A stretch of DNA of 64,000 nucleotides from positions 868,001-932,000 of the forward strand of contig NZ_JACDXU010000001.1 in assembly GCF_020539485.1 (NCBI RefSeq), in the 5' to 3' direction. Source of the DNA: Fulverythrobacter ferritrahens. Lineage in GTDB: Bacteria > Pseudomonadota > Alphaproteobacteria > Sphingomonadales > Sphingomonadaceae. The notes under the pieces are model-generated. The model was not told the DNA's origin. It did not search any database and was given only the letters and a program-made list of their open reading frames with translations. Of the stretch, positions 1-9,317 are shown piece after piece; position 1 is the stretch's first letter, and each line of letters opens with the position of its first letter. The translations under genes were made by a program, and so were the position numbers.

Positions 1-1
1 C

Positions 2-136
2 AACAAGCTGGCGGACAAGTGGGACACCAATGCCGATGGCCGGCCGGATGCGTCGGACGATGACGGGGATGGTGCGCCCGATCCGCAGACCTCGGACAGC
101 GGCGGTTCGCCTGAAGCGTCGGAAAGTCAGCCCTGA
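2..136 (+). CDS. C-terminal end of an unidentified Asp/Gly-rich protein (5' truncated)
   Basis: Only the last 44 codons are in the window; the frame is open from base 2 to a TGA at 134-136. The visible tail contains DTNADGRPDASDDDGDGAPDP, spacings of Asp, Asn and Gly that resemble calcium-binding EF-hand-like or thrombospondin type 3 loops, and then a Ser/Gly/Glu-rich end. Such tails occur on exported or surface proteins and on flexible C-termini in general. The body of the protein is outside the window, so no function can be assigned. The gene converges on the dienelactone hydrolase gene. Confidence 0.6.
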   Translation, partial: NKLADKWDTNADGRPDASDDDGDGAPDPQTSDSGGSPEASESQP

Positions 137-153
137 CGGTCGCCTGCCAGGGA

Positions 154-189
154 AGGAGCCGGCGGATGGGTTTCCCGCCGCTGGCTCCT
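154..189. terminator. Stem-loop between convergent genes
   Basis: AGGAGCC plus GGCGG at 154-165 pairs with CCGCC plus GGCTCCT at 175-189, with a 3-nt bulge and a 9-nt loop. It lies between the stop of the truncated plus-strand gene and the stop of the minus-strand hydrolase, whose stop codon overlaps the right arm. There is no clear T-run, so termination (possibly in both directions) is inferred. Confidence 0.45.
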
Positions 190-910
190 ACGCCTGCTGA
201 CGTAAATCCCCGAAAACCTCATCGAACAGCGAATGCATCGCCGCCCAACTCTGCCGGTCGGCGCTTTCGTCATATGCGACAGCGGGATTTCCCTGCACCG
301 GATAGGGATTGCTGAAGCCATGCTTCACCCCGGCATAGGAATGGAAATGCCACTTTCCGCCAGCCGCATCCATCTCTTCCCAGAATTGCATCACCTGACT
401 GCGCGGAACCATCGGGTCCGCATCGCCGTGACAGACCAGAATGCGTGCCTTGATCGCGCCAGCCTCCGCAGGAAGTTCCGTGCCCAGCAGGCCGTGGAAG
501 CTTACGACCGCCGCCAGAGGTGCGCCTTCACGGGCCAGTTCGAGAACAGCCCCGCCGCCCATGCAAAAACCTATCGCGGCCAGGGGCAGATCGCGCGCAT
601 CCTCAAGGGAAACTGCGGCCCTGATCGCCGCCCGCAACCGCCTGCGATAATCCTGGACATCTCCGCGGATCTCTGAGGCGAAGACGCGGGACTCATCGAA
701 ACTGGACGGGGTCTTGCCGTAGAAATCCGCGATCAGCGCCAGGTAGCCGGCGGCTGCCAGCGCCTCGGCTTTGTCTTCCACGGCACGGGTGGAATTCATG
801 ATCGTGGGATAGACGACGATAGCCGCGCGGGGCCTGCCTGCCGGGCGGGCAAGCAGGCCTGTGAGCGCGGTTTCACCGTCCGAATAGGCCAGCTTTTCCA
901 GCATGGTCAT
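188..910 (-). CDS. Dienelactone hydrolase family protein
   Basis: A 240-residue alpha/beta hydrolase of the dienelactone hydrolase family, cytosolic (no signal peptide). The nucleophile elbow is GFCMGG with Cys116 in place of the usual Ser, as in true DLH enzymes; an Asp in CHGDADP (about 163-165) and His197 in GVKHGF complete the Cys-Asp-His triad. Length is typical. The substrate is unknown: family members open lactone rings or cleave esters. It is the last gene of a three-gene minus-strand operon, and its ATG overlaps the cysK stop as ATGA, so translation is probably coupled. An in-frame ATG two codons later is an alternative start. Confidence 0.9.
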   Translation of the reverse strand: MTMLEKLAYSDGETALTGLLARPAGRPRAAIVVYPTIMNSTRAVEDKAEALAAAGYLALIADFYGKTPSSFDESRVFASEIRGDVQDYRRRLRAAIRAAVSLEDARDLPLAAIGFCMGGGAVLELAREGAPLAAVVSFHGLLGTELPAEAGAIKARILVCHGDADPMVPRSQVMQFWEEMDAAGGKWHFHSYAGVKHGFSNPYPVQGNPAVAYDESADRQSWAAMHSLFDEVFGDLRQQA

Positions 911-1824
911 TCAGGCAGGAAGTCCGGTACCGAGAGGTACCGCTCTCCGGTGTCGTAATTGAAGCCCAGCACGCGCGATCCGGGGGCGAGTTCGGGCAGT
1001 TTGCTGGCAATGGCAGCGAGCGTGGCGCCGGAAGAAATGCCGACCAGCAGCCCTTCGGTCCGGGCACATTTGCGGGCCATTTCCTTCGCATCCTCGGCGT
1101 CAACGGGAATTGCACCATCGATTGCCTGGGTGTGCAGGTTGGCGGGAATGAAGCCTGCGCCGATTCCCTGGATCGGGTGGGGTCCGGGCTGTCCGCCCGA
1201 AATGACCGGAGAAAGGGCTGGCTCAACCGCAAAGGCCTTCAGCGTCGGCCATGTCTTCTTCAATTCCTCCGCGCAGCCCGTCAGGTGGCCGCCCGTGCCC
1301 ACGCCGGTGATCAGGGCGTCCAGCGGGGTATCGCGGAAGTCCGCCAGGATCTCCTGCGCGGTGGTGCGGGCATGGATCGTGACGTTTGCCGGATTTTCGA
1401 ATTGCTGGGGCATCCACGAGCCCGGCGTTTCGTTGAGGATTTCCGTCGCGCGTTCCAGCGCGCCCTTCATTCCCTTTTCACGGGGTGTCAGGTCGAAACT
1501 GGCGCCATAGGCAAGCATCAGGCGGCGACGCTCGATGCTCATGCTTTCCGGCATGACGAGGATGAGCTTGTAGCCCTTCACGGCTGCGACCATGGCAAGG
1601 CCGATGCCGGTATTGCCCGAGGTCGGTTCCACAATCGTGCCGCCAGGCTTCAGATCGCCCGATTTCTCGGCGGCTTCCACCATGGCAAGGGCAATACGGT
1701 CCTTGATCGAACCGCCGGGGTTGGACCTTTCGGACTTCACCCATACTTCGTGATCGGGGAACAGCCGCGAGAGGCGGATGTGCGGGGTGTTGCCGATAGT
1801 GGCGAGAACATTGTCAGCCTTCAT
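907..1824 (-). CDS. cysK: Cysteine synthase A (O-acetylserine sulfhydrylase)
   Basis: A PLP-dependent beta-substitution enzyme making L-cysteine from O-acetylserine and sulfide. At 305 residues it has the normal CysK length. The PLP lysine is Lys41 in GGSIKDR; PTSGNTG is the substrate-binding loop; [10 protein letters not shown] holds the PLP phosphate-binding glycines and GISSGA lies near the C-terminus. It is translationally coupled on both sides (ATGA overlaps) to the upstream MFS transporter and the downstream hydrolase, suggesting one transcript. A cystathionine beta-synthase-type specificity cannot be excluded from sequence alone, but there is no CBS regulatory domain. Confidence 0.94.
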   Translation of the reverse strand: MKADNVLATIGNTPHIRLSRLFPDHEVWVKSERSNPGGSIKDRIALAMVEAAEKSGDLKPGGTIVEPTSGNTGIGLAMVAAVKGYKLILVMPESMSIERRRLMLAYGASFDLTPREKGMKGALERATEILNETPGSWMPQQFENPANVTIHARTTAQEILADFRDTPLDALITGVGTGGHLTGCAEELKKTWPTLKAFAVEPALSPVISGGQPGPHPIQGIGAGFIPANLHTQAIDGAIPVDAEDAKEMARKCARTEGLLVGISSGATLAAIASKLPELAPGSRVLGFNYDTGERYLSVPDFLPE

Positions 1825-3098
1825 GTGCTGTCTCCCTCTCCTTGGGGTTGCCGGCGATATTGTGGGGCGAAGGTCTTCGCCCAGCGAAGTTCAGGGAATA
1901 TCACTGCCCAGATTGCAGTTATGACTATCGCACCGACGCCGCCGAATACAACTGCTCCGGTGGCGCCGAGCAACGCTGCGGCGATGCCCGACTGCATTTC
2001 ACCGAGTTCGTTGGATGCGGAAATTGCGAGGCCGGAAATCGAAGATACGCGCCCGCGCATCGTATCCGGCGTGTTGAGCTGGACCAGGGTGCTGCGCACG
2101 AACACGGAGACCATGTCTGCCGCGCCAAGGATGCCGAGCATCGCCATCGACAGCGGGAAGCTGCGCGAAATACCGAATATTACCGTTGCCCCGCCAAAAA
2201 CCGCCACGGCCCAGAGCATCTTGGCCCCGACATTATGCGCGAGTGGCCGGAAGGACAGGTAAAGCGCGACAAGGCCGGCGCCCATCGCCGGCGCGGCGCG
2301 CATGAGGCCAAGACCTTCGGCGCCGACCTGGAGGATATCGCGTGCGAAAACCGGCAGCATCGCGGTTGCCCCGGCAAAGAGCACGGCGAAGAGATCCAGC
2401 GTGATGCAGCCCAGCAGGAATCGGTCACGCCAGGCGAATTGCAGGCCCTCGATCATCTGGCGAACCGGGTGCAGCTTGCTGGTCTGTTCGGCCTTGATCG
2501 GACGGATGGAGATAATCAGAATGGCCGCGAGGGCGAGTAAACCGGCGGAGATGAAATAGGGCAGGGCGGGGTGCGCAGCATAGACCAGGCCGCCGAATGC
2601 AGGGCCTGCGACCTGGCCGCTGGTGAAGCCGATCGAACCCAGTGCAACTGCCCTCGGCAGGAGGGAAGGGGGCACGATATTCGGCGCGATGGAACTCATC
2701 GCGGGGCCGCTGAATACTCGAGCGGCGCCATGGGCTGCAGCCAGGATGAAGCAGAACGGCAATGTCAGTGCGTCGGTCCAGGTCAGGATCGCGATCGTCA
2801 GGGCAATTGCGATATCCAGGCAGAGAGAGGCACAGGCAACGAAGCGCCTGTCGAACCTGTCGGCGGCAAGACCTGCGACCGGAGTAAGGAAGAATAGCGG
2901 GATGAACTGGACCAGCCCGAGCAGCCCAAGTTGGAAGGCCGCCTCTGACCGGCTCATGCCATAATCGGCTCGGGCGATGTCGTAGGTCTGGTAACCGATC
3001 AGCACCACCATGGAGAGGGTGGACGCCACGGTCAGAAAACGCGCTACCCAGAAGCGACGATAATCGGGGATCCCGAGAGGTGAGGATGGTTCGGTCAC
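1821..3098 (-). CDS. MFS transporter, EntS/MFS_3-like
   Basis: A 425-residue major facilitator protein with about 12 hydrophobic segments. The loop between helices 2 and 3 carries the MFS signature as [10 protein letters not shown]. The N-terminal YRRFWVARF segment is typical of the EntS-like MFS_3 group of exporters. Start is GTG at 3098; I see no strong Shine-Dalgarno sequence. It is the first gene of the operon with cysK and the dienelactone hydrolase, overlapping cysK by 4 nt. Export of a small metabolite linked to cysteine metabolism is a guess from context only; the substrate is unknown. Confidence 0.88.
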   Translation of the reverse strand: MTEPSSPLGIPDYRRFWVARFLTVASTLSMVVLIGYQTYDIARADYGMSRSEAAFQLGLLGLVQFIPLFFLTPVAGLAADRFDRRFVACASLCLDIAIALTIAILTWTDALTLPFCFILAAAHGAARVFSGPAMSSIAPNIVPPSLLPRAVALGSIGFTSGQVAGPAFGGLVYAAHPALPYFISAGLLALAAILIISIRPIKAEQTSKLHPVRQMIEGLQFAWRDRFLLGCITLDLFAVLFAGATAMLPVFARDILQVGAEGLGLMRAAPAMGAGLVALYLSFRPLAHNVGAKMLWAVAVFGGATVIFGISRSFPLSMAMLGILGAADMVSVFVRSTLVQLNTPDTMRGRVSSISGLAISASNELGEMQSGIAAALLGATGAVVFGGVGAIVITAIWAVIFPELRWAKTFAPQYRRQPQGEGDST

Positions 3099-3202
3099 GC
3101 GCCGCGAATGACAGGCAGTGCTCTCGTTGCCAAGGCTTCAGATTATTGGGTGGTCCAAAGCGAAACTAGCAGGCCGGGAGGATATGCGGCCTGTCAGCCT
3201 TA

Positions 3203-3538
3203 TTAGCGGCGGCTTCTCAGCCTTGGATTGGGTTGAAGAACGTCCATCATCTTCACGAAATCGTCCATCCGGATGATCCGCTCGAACTGAAAGCCCGCGC
3301 GTTCGTCGCGCATCCAGATCGCATAGGCTTCGATTCGCCCGATCACCGGCAAGCGGATGATCACGCGTTCACCGCGTTGCAGGTCGGGCGAATTGTCGAC
3401 CATGAAACCATGCGCGGAAACATTGGCGATATGCAGTGATATGTCGCCGCGATCGCGATGTTCGGCGATCACCGGATAATCTACCGGATGGCGCGTGGCG
3501 CGGCGCATTTCCGGCACAGAAAGTTGTGCTCCAGACAC
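3203..3538 (-). CDS. PilZ domain protein
   Basis: A 111-residue single-domain protein. The c-di-GMP-binding signature of PilZ is visible as RRATRHPV near residues 12-19 and N-x-S-x-x-G (NVSAHG) about 27 residues later, so binding of cyclic di-GMP is likely. It has no output domain, so it would act by binding a partner. The start is GTG at 3538, supported by a GGAGGA ribosome site about nine bases upstream. It is a solitary minus-strand gene. Confidence 0.85.
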   Translation of the reverse strand: MSGAQLSVPEMRRATRHPVDYPVIAEHRDRGDISLHIANVSAHGFMVDNSPDLQRGERVIIRLPVIGRIEAYAIWMRDERAGFQFERIIRMDDFVKMMDVLQPNPRLRSRR

Positions 3539-3663
3539 GGGGCAAAATCCTCCATTTGGCCTAACGGAACCTCATTGTGGCAGTAAATCTCTGCCAAATC
3601 GTAAAGGACCGGTTAGGACAAATGCTTCACCTCACTTAGGGAACGTTTCGTCTTATCCCTTGC

Positions 3664-4896
3664 CTAGGCACCTCGCAGGATGCCATGGCGCTTCTTGCCT
3701 AGGCTGAGCTTGTGTTCAGAACCAGGCTCCAGCTTGATCACATAGGCCGCGTCTTTCACGGCCTCGTCATCGATCCGTACGGCGCCTTCGGCGATCTTGC
3801 GCTTTGCTTCGCCATTGGAGGCAGTGAACCCGATTGCGGTACAGGCGGCAGTAAGCGCCATCCCTTCGGCAGGAATATCCAGCGTTGGAAGATCTTCGCC
3901 CAGGCCGCCGGCGCCGAATGTGGCCGCAGCGGTCGCTTCTGCGGCGCGGGCAGCTTCTTCCCCGCGCACGAGCTTGGTCACTTCATTGGCCAAAACCACC
4001 TTGGCGGCGTTGATCTCGCTACCTTCCAGCGCTTCGAGCCGGGCGACTTCGTCCAGCGGCAGATCGGTGAACAGGCGCAGGAAACGGCCGACGTCCCGGT
4101 CATCCGTGTTGCGCCAATATTGCCAGAAATCGTAGTTCGGAAGGGCTTCTTCATTGAGCCAAACGGCACCTGACGCCGTCTTGCCCATTTTCGAGCCGTC
4201 TGCCGTGGTGAGCAGCGGCGTCGTCACGCCGAACACTTCCACGCCGTCCATTCGGCGAGTCAGCTCGATGCCGTTGACAATGTTGCCCCACTGGTCCGAA
4301 CCGCCCATTTGCAGCCGGCAACCGCAGCGCTGCGACAGCTCCCGGAAATCGTAGGCCTGCAGGATCATGTAGTTGAATTCGAGGAAGCTTAGCGACTGTT
4401 CACGGTCGAGCCGCTGCTTCACTGAATCGAAGCTGAGCATCCGGTTGACCGAGAAATGCTGCCCCACTTCCCGCAGGAAGGGGATATATTCCAGCCTATC
4501 AAGCCATTCCGCGTTATCTACCATGATCGCGTCGCTCGGCCCGTCCCCAAAGGTGAGGAAGCGATCGAAGATCTTGCGGATCGATGCGACGTTCTGGGCG
4601 ATGACATCATGCGTCATCAGCTTGCGCGCCTCGTCCTTGAAGCTGGGATCACCGATTTTCCCGGTGCCGCCGCCCATCAGCACGATGGGCTTGTGCCCCG
4701 CCTGCTGCATGCGGCGCAGAAGCATGATCTGCACCATGCTGCCCACATGGAGGGAAGGAGCGGTGGGGTCGAATCCGATATATCCGGGCACGACCTGTTT
4801 CACTGCGAGCGCATCGAGCGCCTCCGCATCGGTCAGCTGGTGGATATAGCCGCGCTCGTCCAGCAGACGCAGCAGTTCGGATTTATACGTGCTCAT
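3664..4896 (-). CDS. tyrS: Tyrosyl-tRNA synthetase
   Basis: Class I aminoacyl-tRNA synthetase charging tRNA-Tyr; 410 residues, the usual bacterial length. The HIGH-like motif is HVGS at about residue 50, the KMSKS-like motif is KMGKT, and a C-terminal S4-type RNA-binding domain ([20 protein letters not shown]) follows. The ATG at 4896 was chosen over an upstream in-frame start at 4959 because it begins the conserved MSTYKSELL and has an AAGAGGG ribosome site; the extra 21 residues look unrelated to the family. Confidence 0.96.
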   Translation of the reverse strand: MSTYKSELLRLLDERGYIHQLTDAEALDALAVKQVVPGYIGFDPTAPSLHVGSMVQIMLLRRMQQAGHKPIVLMGGGTGKIGDPSFKDEARKLMTHDVIAQNVASIRKIFDRFLTFGDGPSDAIMVDNAEWLDRLEYIPFLREVGQHFSVNRMLSFDSVKQRLDREQSLSFLEFNYMILQAYDFRELSQRCGCRLQMGGSDQWGNIVNGIELTRRMDGVEVFGVTTPLLTTADGSKMGKTASGAVWLNEEALPNYDFWQYWRNTDDRDVGRFLRLFTDLPLDEVARLEALEGSEINAAKVVLANEVTKLVRGEEAARAAEATAAATFGAGGLGEDLPTLDIPAEGMALTAACTAIGFTASNGEAKRKIAEGAVRIDDEAVKDAAYVIKLEPGSEHKLSLGKKRHGILRGA

Positions 4897-5000
4897 GGTG
4901 CCCTCTTCTATGGAGCGGCCGCCTAGCACGCGATTTCGCGGCGAACAAACCCGTTCCACCGTGCTTGCCGAAGTGCAGAGGTTAATTTAGCGCTGCCGGA

Positions 5001-5549
5001 ATGATCAGCGCTGCCCTTCCGCTCATTCCTCACCCGGATCACCCGCCCTCCTCCATACGCAGTATCGAAGCGCGGGTTATCGGGTTCGATGCCAACTGGT
5101 TGCGTCTGCGCTGGCGGATCGACGGAGCGGGGCAACTGGTGATTCCGGCATTTGCAGGCAAGGGCAGGGCCGACGGATTGTGGACGACGACCTGTTTTGA
5201 GGCATTCCTTCGCCCCGATGGAGGAGATGCTTATGTCGAGCTGAACCTCGCTCCATCGGAGCGGTGGGCGGCTTATGACTTTTCCGCTTATCGGGAAGGC
5301 ATGGCTGAACGGGCTTTCCCGCGGGAGCCGGAATGCTCCATGCGCAAGGGCGAGCAACTCGCAATTTTCGATGCCGCAGTGCCGGCGGGCGGATTGCCAC
5401 AGCTTCCCGCTGCACTGGGTTTGAGCGCGGTCATTGAAGAGGAGCGCGGCAGGATTTCCTATTGGGCTCTGGCTCATCCCGCCGGAAAGCCCGATTTCCA
5501 CCATGCCGCTTGCTTTGCCACTACGCTTGAGCCACCTCCAACAGCATGA
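5001..5549 (+). CDS. DOMON-like domain protein
   Basis: A 182-residue protein of the DOMON-like type found widely in sphingomonads. It has no signal peptide. The central part (LWTTTCFEAFLRPDGGDAYVELNLAPS) is the conserved beta-sandwich portion seen in carbohydrate- or haem-binding DOMON folds, and the C-terminus contains HHAACF. Function is not known. Its stop codon overlaps the start of the DUF1343 gene (ATGA at 5546-5549), so the two are co-translated; a role in sugar or muropeptide recognition alongside that enzyme is an inference from this coupling. Confidence 0.8.
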   Translation: MISAALPLIPHPDHPPSSIRSIEARVIGFDANWLRLRWRIDGAGQLVIPAFAGKGRADGLWTTTCFEAFLRPDGGDAYVELNLAPSERWAAYDFSAYREGMAERAFPREPECSMRKGEQLAIFDAAVPAGGLPQLPAALGLSAVIEEERGRISYWALAHPAGKPDFHHAACFATTLEPPPTA

Positions 5550-6748
5550 AATTCGGTATCGATCGCCTGCTTGCGGAGCCTGATCTGCGCAAGCCGCTCC
5601 ATGGCAAACGCCTAGCCCTCGTCGCCCATCCTGCATCGGTGACCGAAGGGCTCGTTCACTCGCTCGATGCGTTGATGGCCTTGGATGACATCTCGATCAC
5701 CTCGGCGTTCGGCCCGCAGCATGGGCTGAAGGGCGACAAGCAGGATAACATGGTCGAGACCGCTGACGAACTGGATGCTCAGTATGGCATCCCGATCTAC
5801 AGCCTCTATGGCGAAGTGCGCCGTCCGACGCCGGAGATGATGGACAGCGCGGACATCTTCCTGTTCGACCTGCAGGATCTGGGTTGTCGCATCTATACCT
5901 TCGTCACCACGCTGCTCTATCTGCTGGAAGCTGCCAGTGGCACGGGCAAGCAGGTGTGGGTGCTGGACAGGCCCAATCCCGCAGGACGCCCGGTGGAGGG
6001 CACGCTGTTGCTTCCGGGGCAGGAAAGCTTCGTGGGTGCCGGGCCGATGCCGATGCGTCATGGGCTGACGCTGGGCGAGATGGGCCGCTGGTTCGTGGAT
6101 CATTTCAAGCTGGATGTTGAATATCGCGTGATCGCAATGGAAGGCTGGCAGCCCCATGAAGCGCCCGGTTTCGGCTGGCCTGAAGATCGCATCTGGATCA
6201 ATCCGAGCCCCAACGCAGCCAATCTCAATATGGCCCGGGCCTATGCCGGCACAGTGATGCTGGAAGGCACGACGCTGAGCGAAGGGCGGGGGACAACCCG
6301 CCCCCTCGAAGTCCTGTTCGGCGCGCCTGATGTCGATGCAGCGGCGGTTCGGAATTGTATGGAGCGGATCGCGCCGCATTGGCTGGAAGGCTGCGCCCTG
6401 CGCGAATGCTGGTTCACGCCCACCTTCCACAAGCATCAGGGCGAGCTGTGCAACGCGCTGATGGTCCATGCCGAAGGACCGTTCTACGATCATGCGAAAT
6501 TCCGCCCTTGGCGGTTGCAGGCACTGGCGCTGAAGGCAATCCGCTGGTTCCACCCGACCTATCCGATCTGGCGGGACTTCCCCTATGAATATGAGTTCGA
6601 GCGTCTGGCGATCGATGTGATCAATGGCGGGCCATCGCTTCGGGAATGGGTGGACAATCCTTCGGCCACACCGGCCGATCTGGACGCGCTGACATCGCCG
6701 GACGAGGCTGCCTGGCGGGAAGAGACTGCGAGCCTGCTGCTTTACTAG
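5546..6748 (+). CDS. DUF1343 / NamZ-family exo-beta-N-acetylmuramidase
   Basis: A 400-residue protein covering the full DUF1343 domain: an N-terminal Rossmann-like half (GIDRLLAEP, AFGPQHGLKG, DLQDLGCRIYTFVTTL) and a C-terminal half with WINPSPNAANLNMARAYAGT and EGTTLSEGRGTTRP. The founding characterised member, Bacillus NamZ, removes N-acetylmuramate from the non-reducing ends of peptidoglycan fragments, so peptidoglycan recycling is the best guess. No signal peptide is visible, which argues for a cytosolic recycling role. It is coupled by ATGA to the DOMON-like gene. Confidence 0.88.
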   Translation: MKFGIDRLLAEPDLRKPLHGKRLALVAHPASVTEGLVHSLDALMALDDISITSAFGPQHGLKGDKQDNMVETADELDAQYGIPIYSLYGEVRRPTPEMMDSADIFLFDLQDLGCRIYTFVTTLLYLLEAASGTGKQVWVLDRPNPAGRPVEGTLLLPGQESFVGAGPMPMRHGLTLGEMGRWFVDHFKLDVEYRVIAMEGWQPHEAPGFGWPEDRIWINPSPNAANLNMARAYAGTVMLEGTTLSEGRGTTRPLEVLFGAPDVDAAAVRNCMERIAPHWLEGCALRECWFTPTFHKHQGELCNALMVHAEGPFYDHAKFRPWRLQALALKAIRWFHPTYPIWRDFPYEYEFERLAIDVINGGPSLREWVDNPSATPADLDALTSPDEAAWREETASLLLY

Positions 6749-7078
6749 GCCCGATGGGCAGAGGGCAGGTGTAACCTTTTCTGGCAGCAAAACGGCCTGT
6801 TTTGTTCGAGCCGTGTCACTGCTCTCCTGCTTGGATTTGAGCCGTTTTTCGGGCGTTTGGCCGGTGCGGAGTGTAACCTTTGGTTTCGGGTTTTCGTGCA
6901 CGCCCTGCTTGGGTCGGTTTGCGGGGTAGGGGCGGCTTTCAGATGCGGCGGGGGCGAGGCTGTTCATCGGTGAGATAAGCGCCATTTGAGGCCCTGTAGG
7001 AAAGTGTTTTGCGAGGGACGGGCGCGTCCTGAAGCGAACTTTCCGGAAACTGCGGGTTGGGAACAGAGCCCAACCACC
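6749..7078. other. Non-coding spacer with two GTGTAACCTTT boxes
   Basis: The spacer between the convergent DUF1343 and VWA genes is 484 nt. I find no convincing gene in it. Two copies of GTGTAACCTTT begin at 6769 and 6871 (102 nt apart), and a small hairpin CAAAAC-GGCCT-GTTTTG lies at 6788-6804, just past the DUF1343 stop, where it could end that transcript. The rest is unassigned. Confidence 0.4.
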
Positions 7079-7152
7079 TTCGTCATTCCCGCGAAGGCGG
7101 GAACCCAGCAGCAACGGTTGAACTGGGTTCCCGCCTTCGCGGGAATGACGAA
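7079..7152. repeat. Long perfect inverted repeat (dispersed palindromic element)
   Basis: Two 30-nt arms (7079-7108 and 7123-7152) are perfect reverse complements around a 14-nt loop. The arm core GTCATTCCCGCGAAGGCGGG is the dispersed palindrome found between genes in many proteobacteria; read through, it gives the familiar spurious peptide SREGGNP...SRLRGND. It sits between convergent genes and would form a very stable RNA hairpin in either direction. Confidence 0.9.
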
Positions 7153-7232
7153 CTAGGAGATGGCAGTTCCCCCCTTTTGCTGGTCGTGCGCACTCCACAT
7201 AATCCCCAATACTCCAACTTGCAGGCGTAACT

Positions 7233-8426
7233 TCAGCCCCGCTTCCGGCTCAATTCCCGCATCGCCTCGTCCAGCCCATCCAGCGTGAGCGGATACATGC
7301 GGCCACCCATCAGATCGCGGATCATGCGAGTGGATTGGGAATAGTCCCAATATTCCTCCTTCACCGGATTGAGCCAGGCGGCCGCCGGATAGGTCGAGGT
7401 AATCCGCTCCATCCACACCGCGCCGGATTCCGGATTGGAATGTTCCACCGAACCGCCGGCGTGAGAGATTTCATAGGGGCTCATCGCGGCGTCTCCCACC
7501 AGCACGACCTTATAATCATGGCCATATTTGTGGAGGATGTCCCACATATCCATTCGCTCGTCCCAGCGGCGGCGATTGTCCTTCCACACGGCCTCGTACG
7601 GGCAATTATGGAAGTAGAAGAATTCGAGATTCTTGAATTCGCTGGTGGCGGCGCTGAACAATTCCTCGCACACACGGATATGCGGGTCCATCGATCCGCC
7701 GACGTCGAGAAACAGCAGCAGCTTCACCGCATTGTGCCGTTCGGGCCGCATCTGGATGTCCAGCCAGCCTTGTCGCGCGGTGCCGTCGATTGTCGCTTCA
7801 AGGTCCAGCTCGTCCGCCGCGCCTTCACGGGCGAAACGGCGCAGGCGGCGCAAGGCCACCTTGATGTTCCGCGTGCCAAGTTCGCGAGTGCTGTCGAGAT
7901 TGCGGAAGCGGCGCTGTTCCCAAACCTTGACCGCCCGACCATGCGTGCTTTCACCACCGATCTGCACTCCCTCCGGGTTGTAGCCTGAGTTGCCGAAGGG
8001 GCTGGTGCCGCCCGTGCCGATCCACTTCGATCCGGCCTCGTGCCGCTCCCGCTGCTTCTCCAGCCTTTGCCGGAGCGTGGCCATGATCTCTTCCCAGGAG
8101 CCCAGAGCCTCGATCTTCGTCATCTCCTCTTCGGAGAGGAAGCGGCGGGCCATGGCTTTGAGCCAATCTTCGGGCACGTCCGAGGGGGGCTGGCCGAAAT
8201 CAGCGATGGCGCCCCTGAAGGTCTTTTCGAAGACGAGGTCGAACCGGTCCAGCAGCGCCTCGTCCTTCACGAAGGTGGCGCGTGCCAGATAATAGAATTC
8301 CTCGGGGTTCTGCCCGATCACCTGCCGGTCGAGCGCTTCGAGCAGTACGAGATATTCCTTGGCGGAGGCAGGGATTCCCGCCCCGCGCAATGCCTCGATG
8401 AAGCTCATGAACATAGGCATGACCAT
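7233..8426 (-). CDS. CoxE-like VWA domain protein
   Basis: A 397-residue cytosolic protein with a C-terminal von Willebrand A domain (about 230-397). The metal-site motif appears as DVGGSMD, the variant normal for CoxE-like proteins, not DxSxS. The middle region has the conserved GTGGTSPFG and RRFRNLDSTRELGTRNIKVALRRLRRF. In the family these proteins work with a MoxR-type AAA+ ATPase as a metal-inserting or remodelling chaperone. The only MoxR gene here is 5.3 kb away (13749-14597, same strand). Four in-frame ATGs crowd the start (8426, 8420, 8414, 8408) with no clear ribosome site, so the exact start is uncertain. Confidence 0.9.
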   Translation of the reverse strand: MVMPMFMSFIEALRGAGIPASAKEYLVLLEALDRQVIGQNPEEFYYLARATFVKDEALLDRFDLVFEKTFRGAIADFGQPPSDVPEDWLKAMARRFLSEEEMTKIEALGSWEEIMATLRQRLEKQRERHEAGSKWIGTGGTSPFGNSGYNPEGVQIGGESTHGRAVKVWEQRRFRNLDSTRELGTRNIKVALRRLRRFAREGAADELDLEATIDGTARQGWLDIQMRPERHNAVKLLLFLDVGGSMDPHIRVCEELFSAATSEFKNLEFFYFHNCPYEAVWKDNRRRWDERMDMWDILHKYGHDYKVVLVGDAAMSPYEISHAGGSVEHSNPESGAVWMERITSTYPAAAWLNPVKEEYWDYSQSTRMIRDLMGGRMYPLTLDGLDEAMRELSRKRG

Positions 8427-8462
8427 GCCCGATTATCGAAGGAGCGCAAGCTCCCCCCGGCA

Positions 8463-9311
8463 TCATTGCCCTATCGTGCTGGCAATCACCTTGCCGCCTT
8501 CGCGCGAGACGGACCACAGGCGGTGGGGGATCTTGGGATCCCAGTCGATTGCCTGTCCTTCATTGGCGGTGCCATGAATGGCCACCAGCCGCAGGGTGCT
8601 GCCGGCGTCGGGCAGGGCAAGAGCATAGATTTCCGGCCGGTCATGCCCGCTGGCATAGAGCAGCCCGTCCTCACCCCAGCTCATGCCCGAACAGCTATAG
8701 GGCGCCATGCGGGCGAGAACTTCGGGAGGGAATGCCCAGCTTTGGGTAATGCGAAACTGGTCGTCCAGCCGGGCGAGGATCGTATATTCATGGCCGCGGC
8801 CGGGAACTCCGCCCCTGCCGTCATAATTGGCGAAAACCGCCCACCATGCCCCATCATGGCGATCAAGCACGGTTAGCGAGCCGGGCATGAAGCCCAGACT
8901 GACGGTGCGAATATGCGTAAGGGGATCGAGCGAGAAAAACTCAATCGCGCTGGTCTGCGGTACTTTCGGATAATTGGACGCGGCGCAGACGAGTTCGCCT
9001 TCTGCCACGGTGCAGCTGTTCATATGCGGGAAGAGAGCCGGTTCGCCCGTCCATTCAGCGATTTTCCGGCCGCTCGCGATTTCATACTTACCAATGCGGT
9101 CGTTATCCACTGCATAGACATAGGTGCCATCCGAAGCCACGCCCTGATCCGCTTCCGGAGCCTCGATAGTCAGCACGACCGAGGCGGGCGGTGGAGACGG
9201 GGCCTCCGGCGACAGGGCGGTTGCTTCTCCCGCCTGTAACGGGCTGGCAAAAAGGGCGGCGCCGGTCGAAACCAGCGCCGCCAGGGCAATGCGGGGAAGA
9301 CGCAGTGCCAT
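8463..9311 (-). CDS. Secreted beta-propeller-like protein of unknown function
   Basis: A 282-residue protein with a clear Sec signal peptide (hydrophobic core then SPLQAGEA near 30). The mature part has repeated strand-turn patterns (SDGTYVYAVDNDRIGKYEIASGRKIAEW) like YncE/SMP-30-type propellers and three cysteines (NSC, LVC, YSC). Residue identity is too weak for an enzyme call. It starts only six bases after the TonB-dependent receptor stop, so it is almost certainly the second gene of that operon and a periplasmic or lipid-free secreted partner of the receptor. It could bind or process the imported ligand; that is inference. Confidence 0.72.
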   Translation of the reverse strand: MALRLPRIALAALVSTGAALFASPLQAGEATALSPEAPSPPPASVVLTIEAPEADQGVASDGTYVYAVDNDRIGKYEIASGRKIAEWTGEPALFPHMNSCTVAEGELVCAASNYPKVPQTSAIEFFSLDPLTHIRTVSLGFMPGSLTVLDRHDGAWWAVFANYDGRGGVPGRGHEYTILARLDDQFRITQSWAFPPEVLARMAPYSCSGMSWGEDGLLYASGHDRPEIYALALPDAGSTLRLVAIHGTANEGQAIDWDPKIPHRLWSVSREGGKVIASTIGQ

Positions 9312-9317
9312 GCTTAC

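Noticed and set aside
5612-7198. Long minus-strand frame of over 500 codons opposite the DUF1343 gene
   Set aside because: It is antisense to a well-conserved gene, and its start passes through the dispersed palindrome (SREGGNP...SRLRGND), a hallmark of spurious translation.
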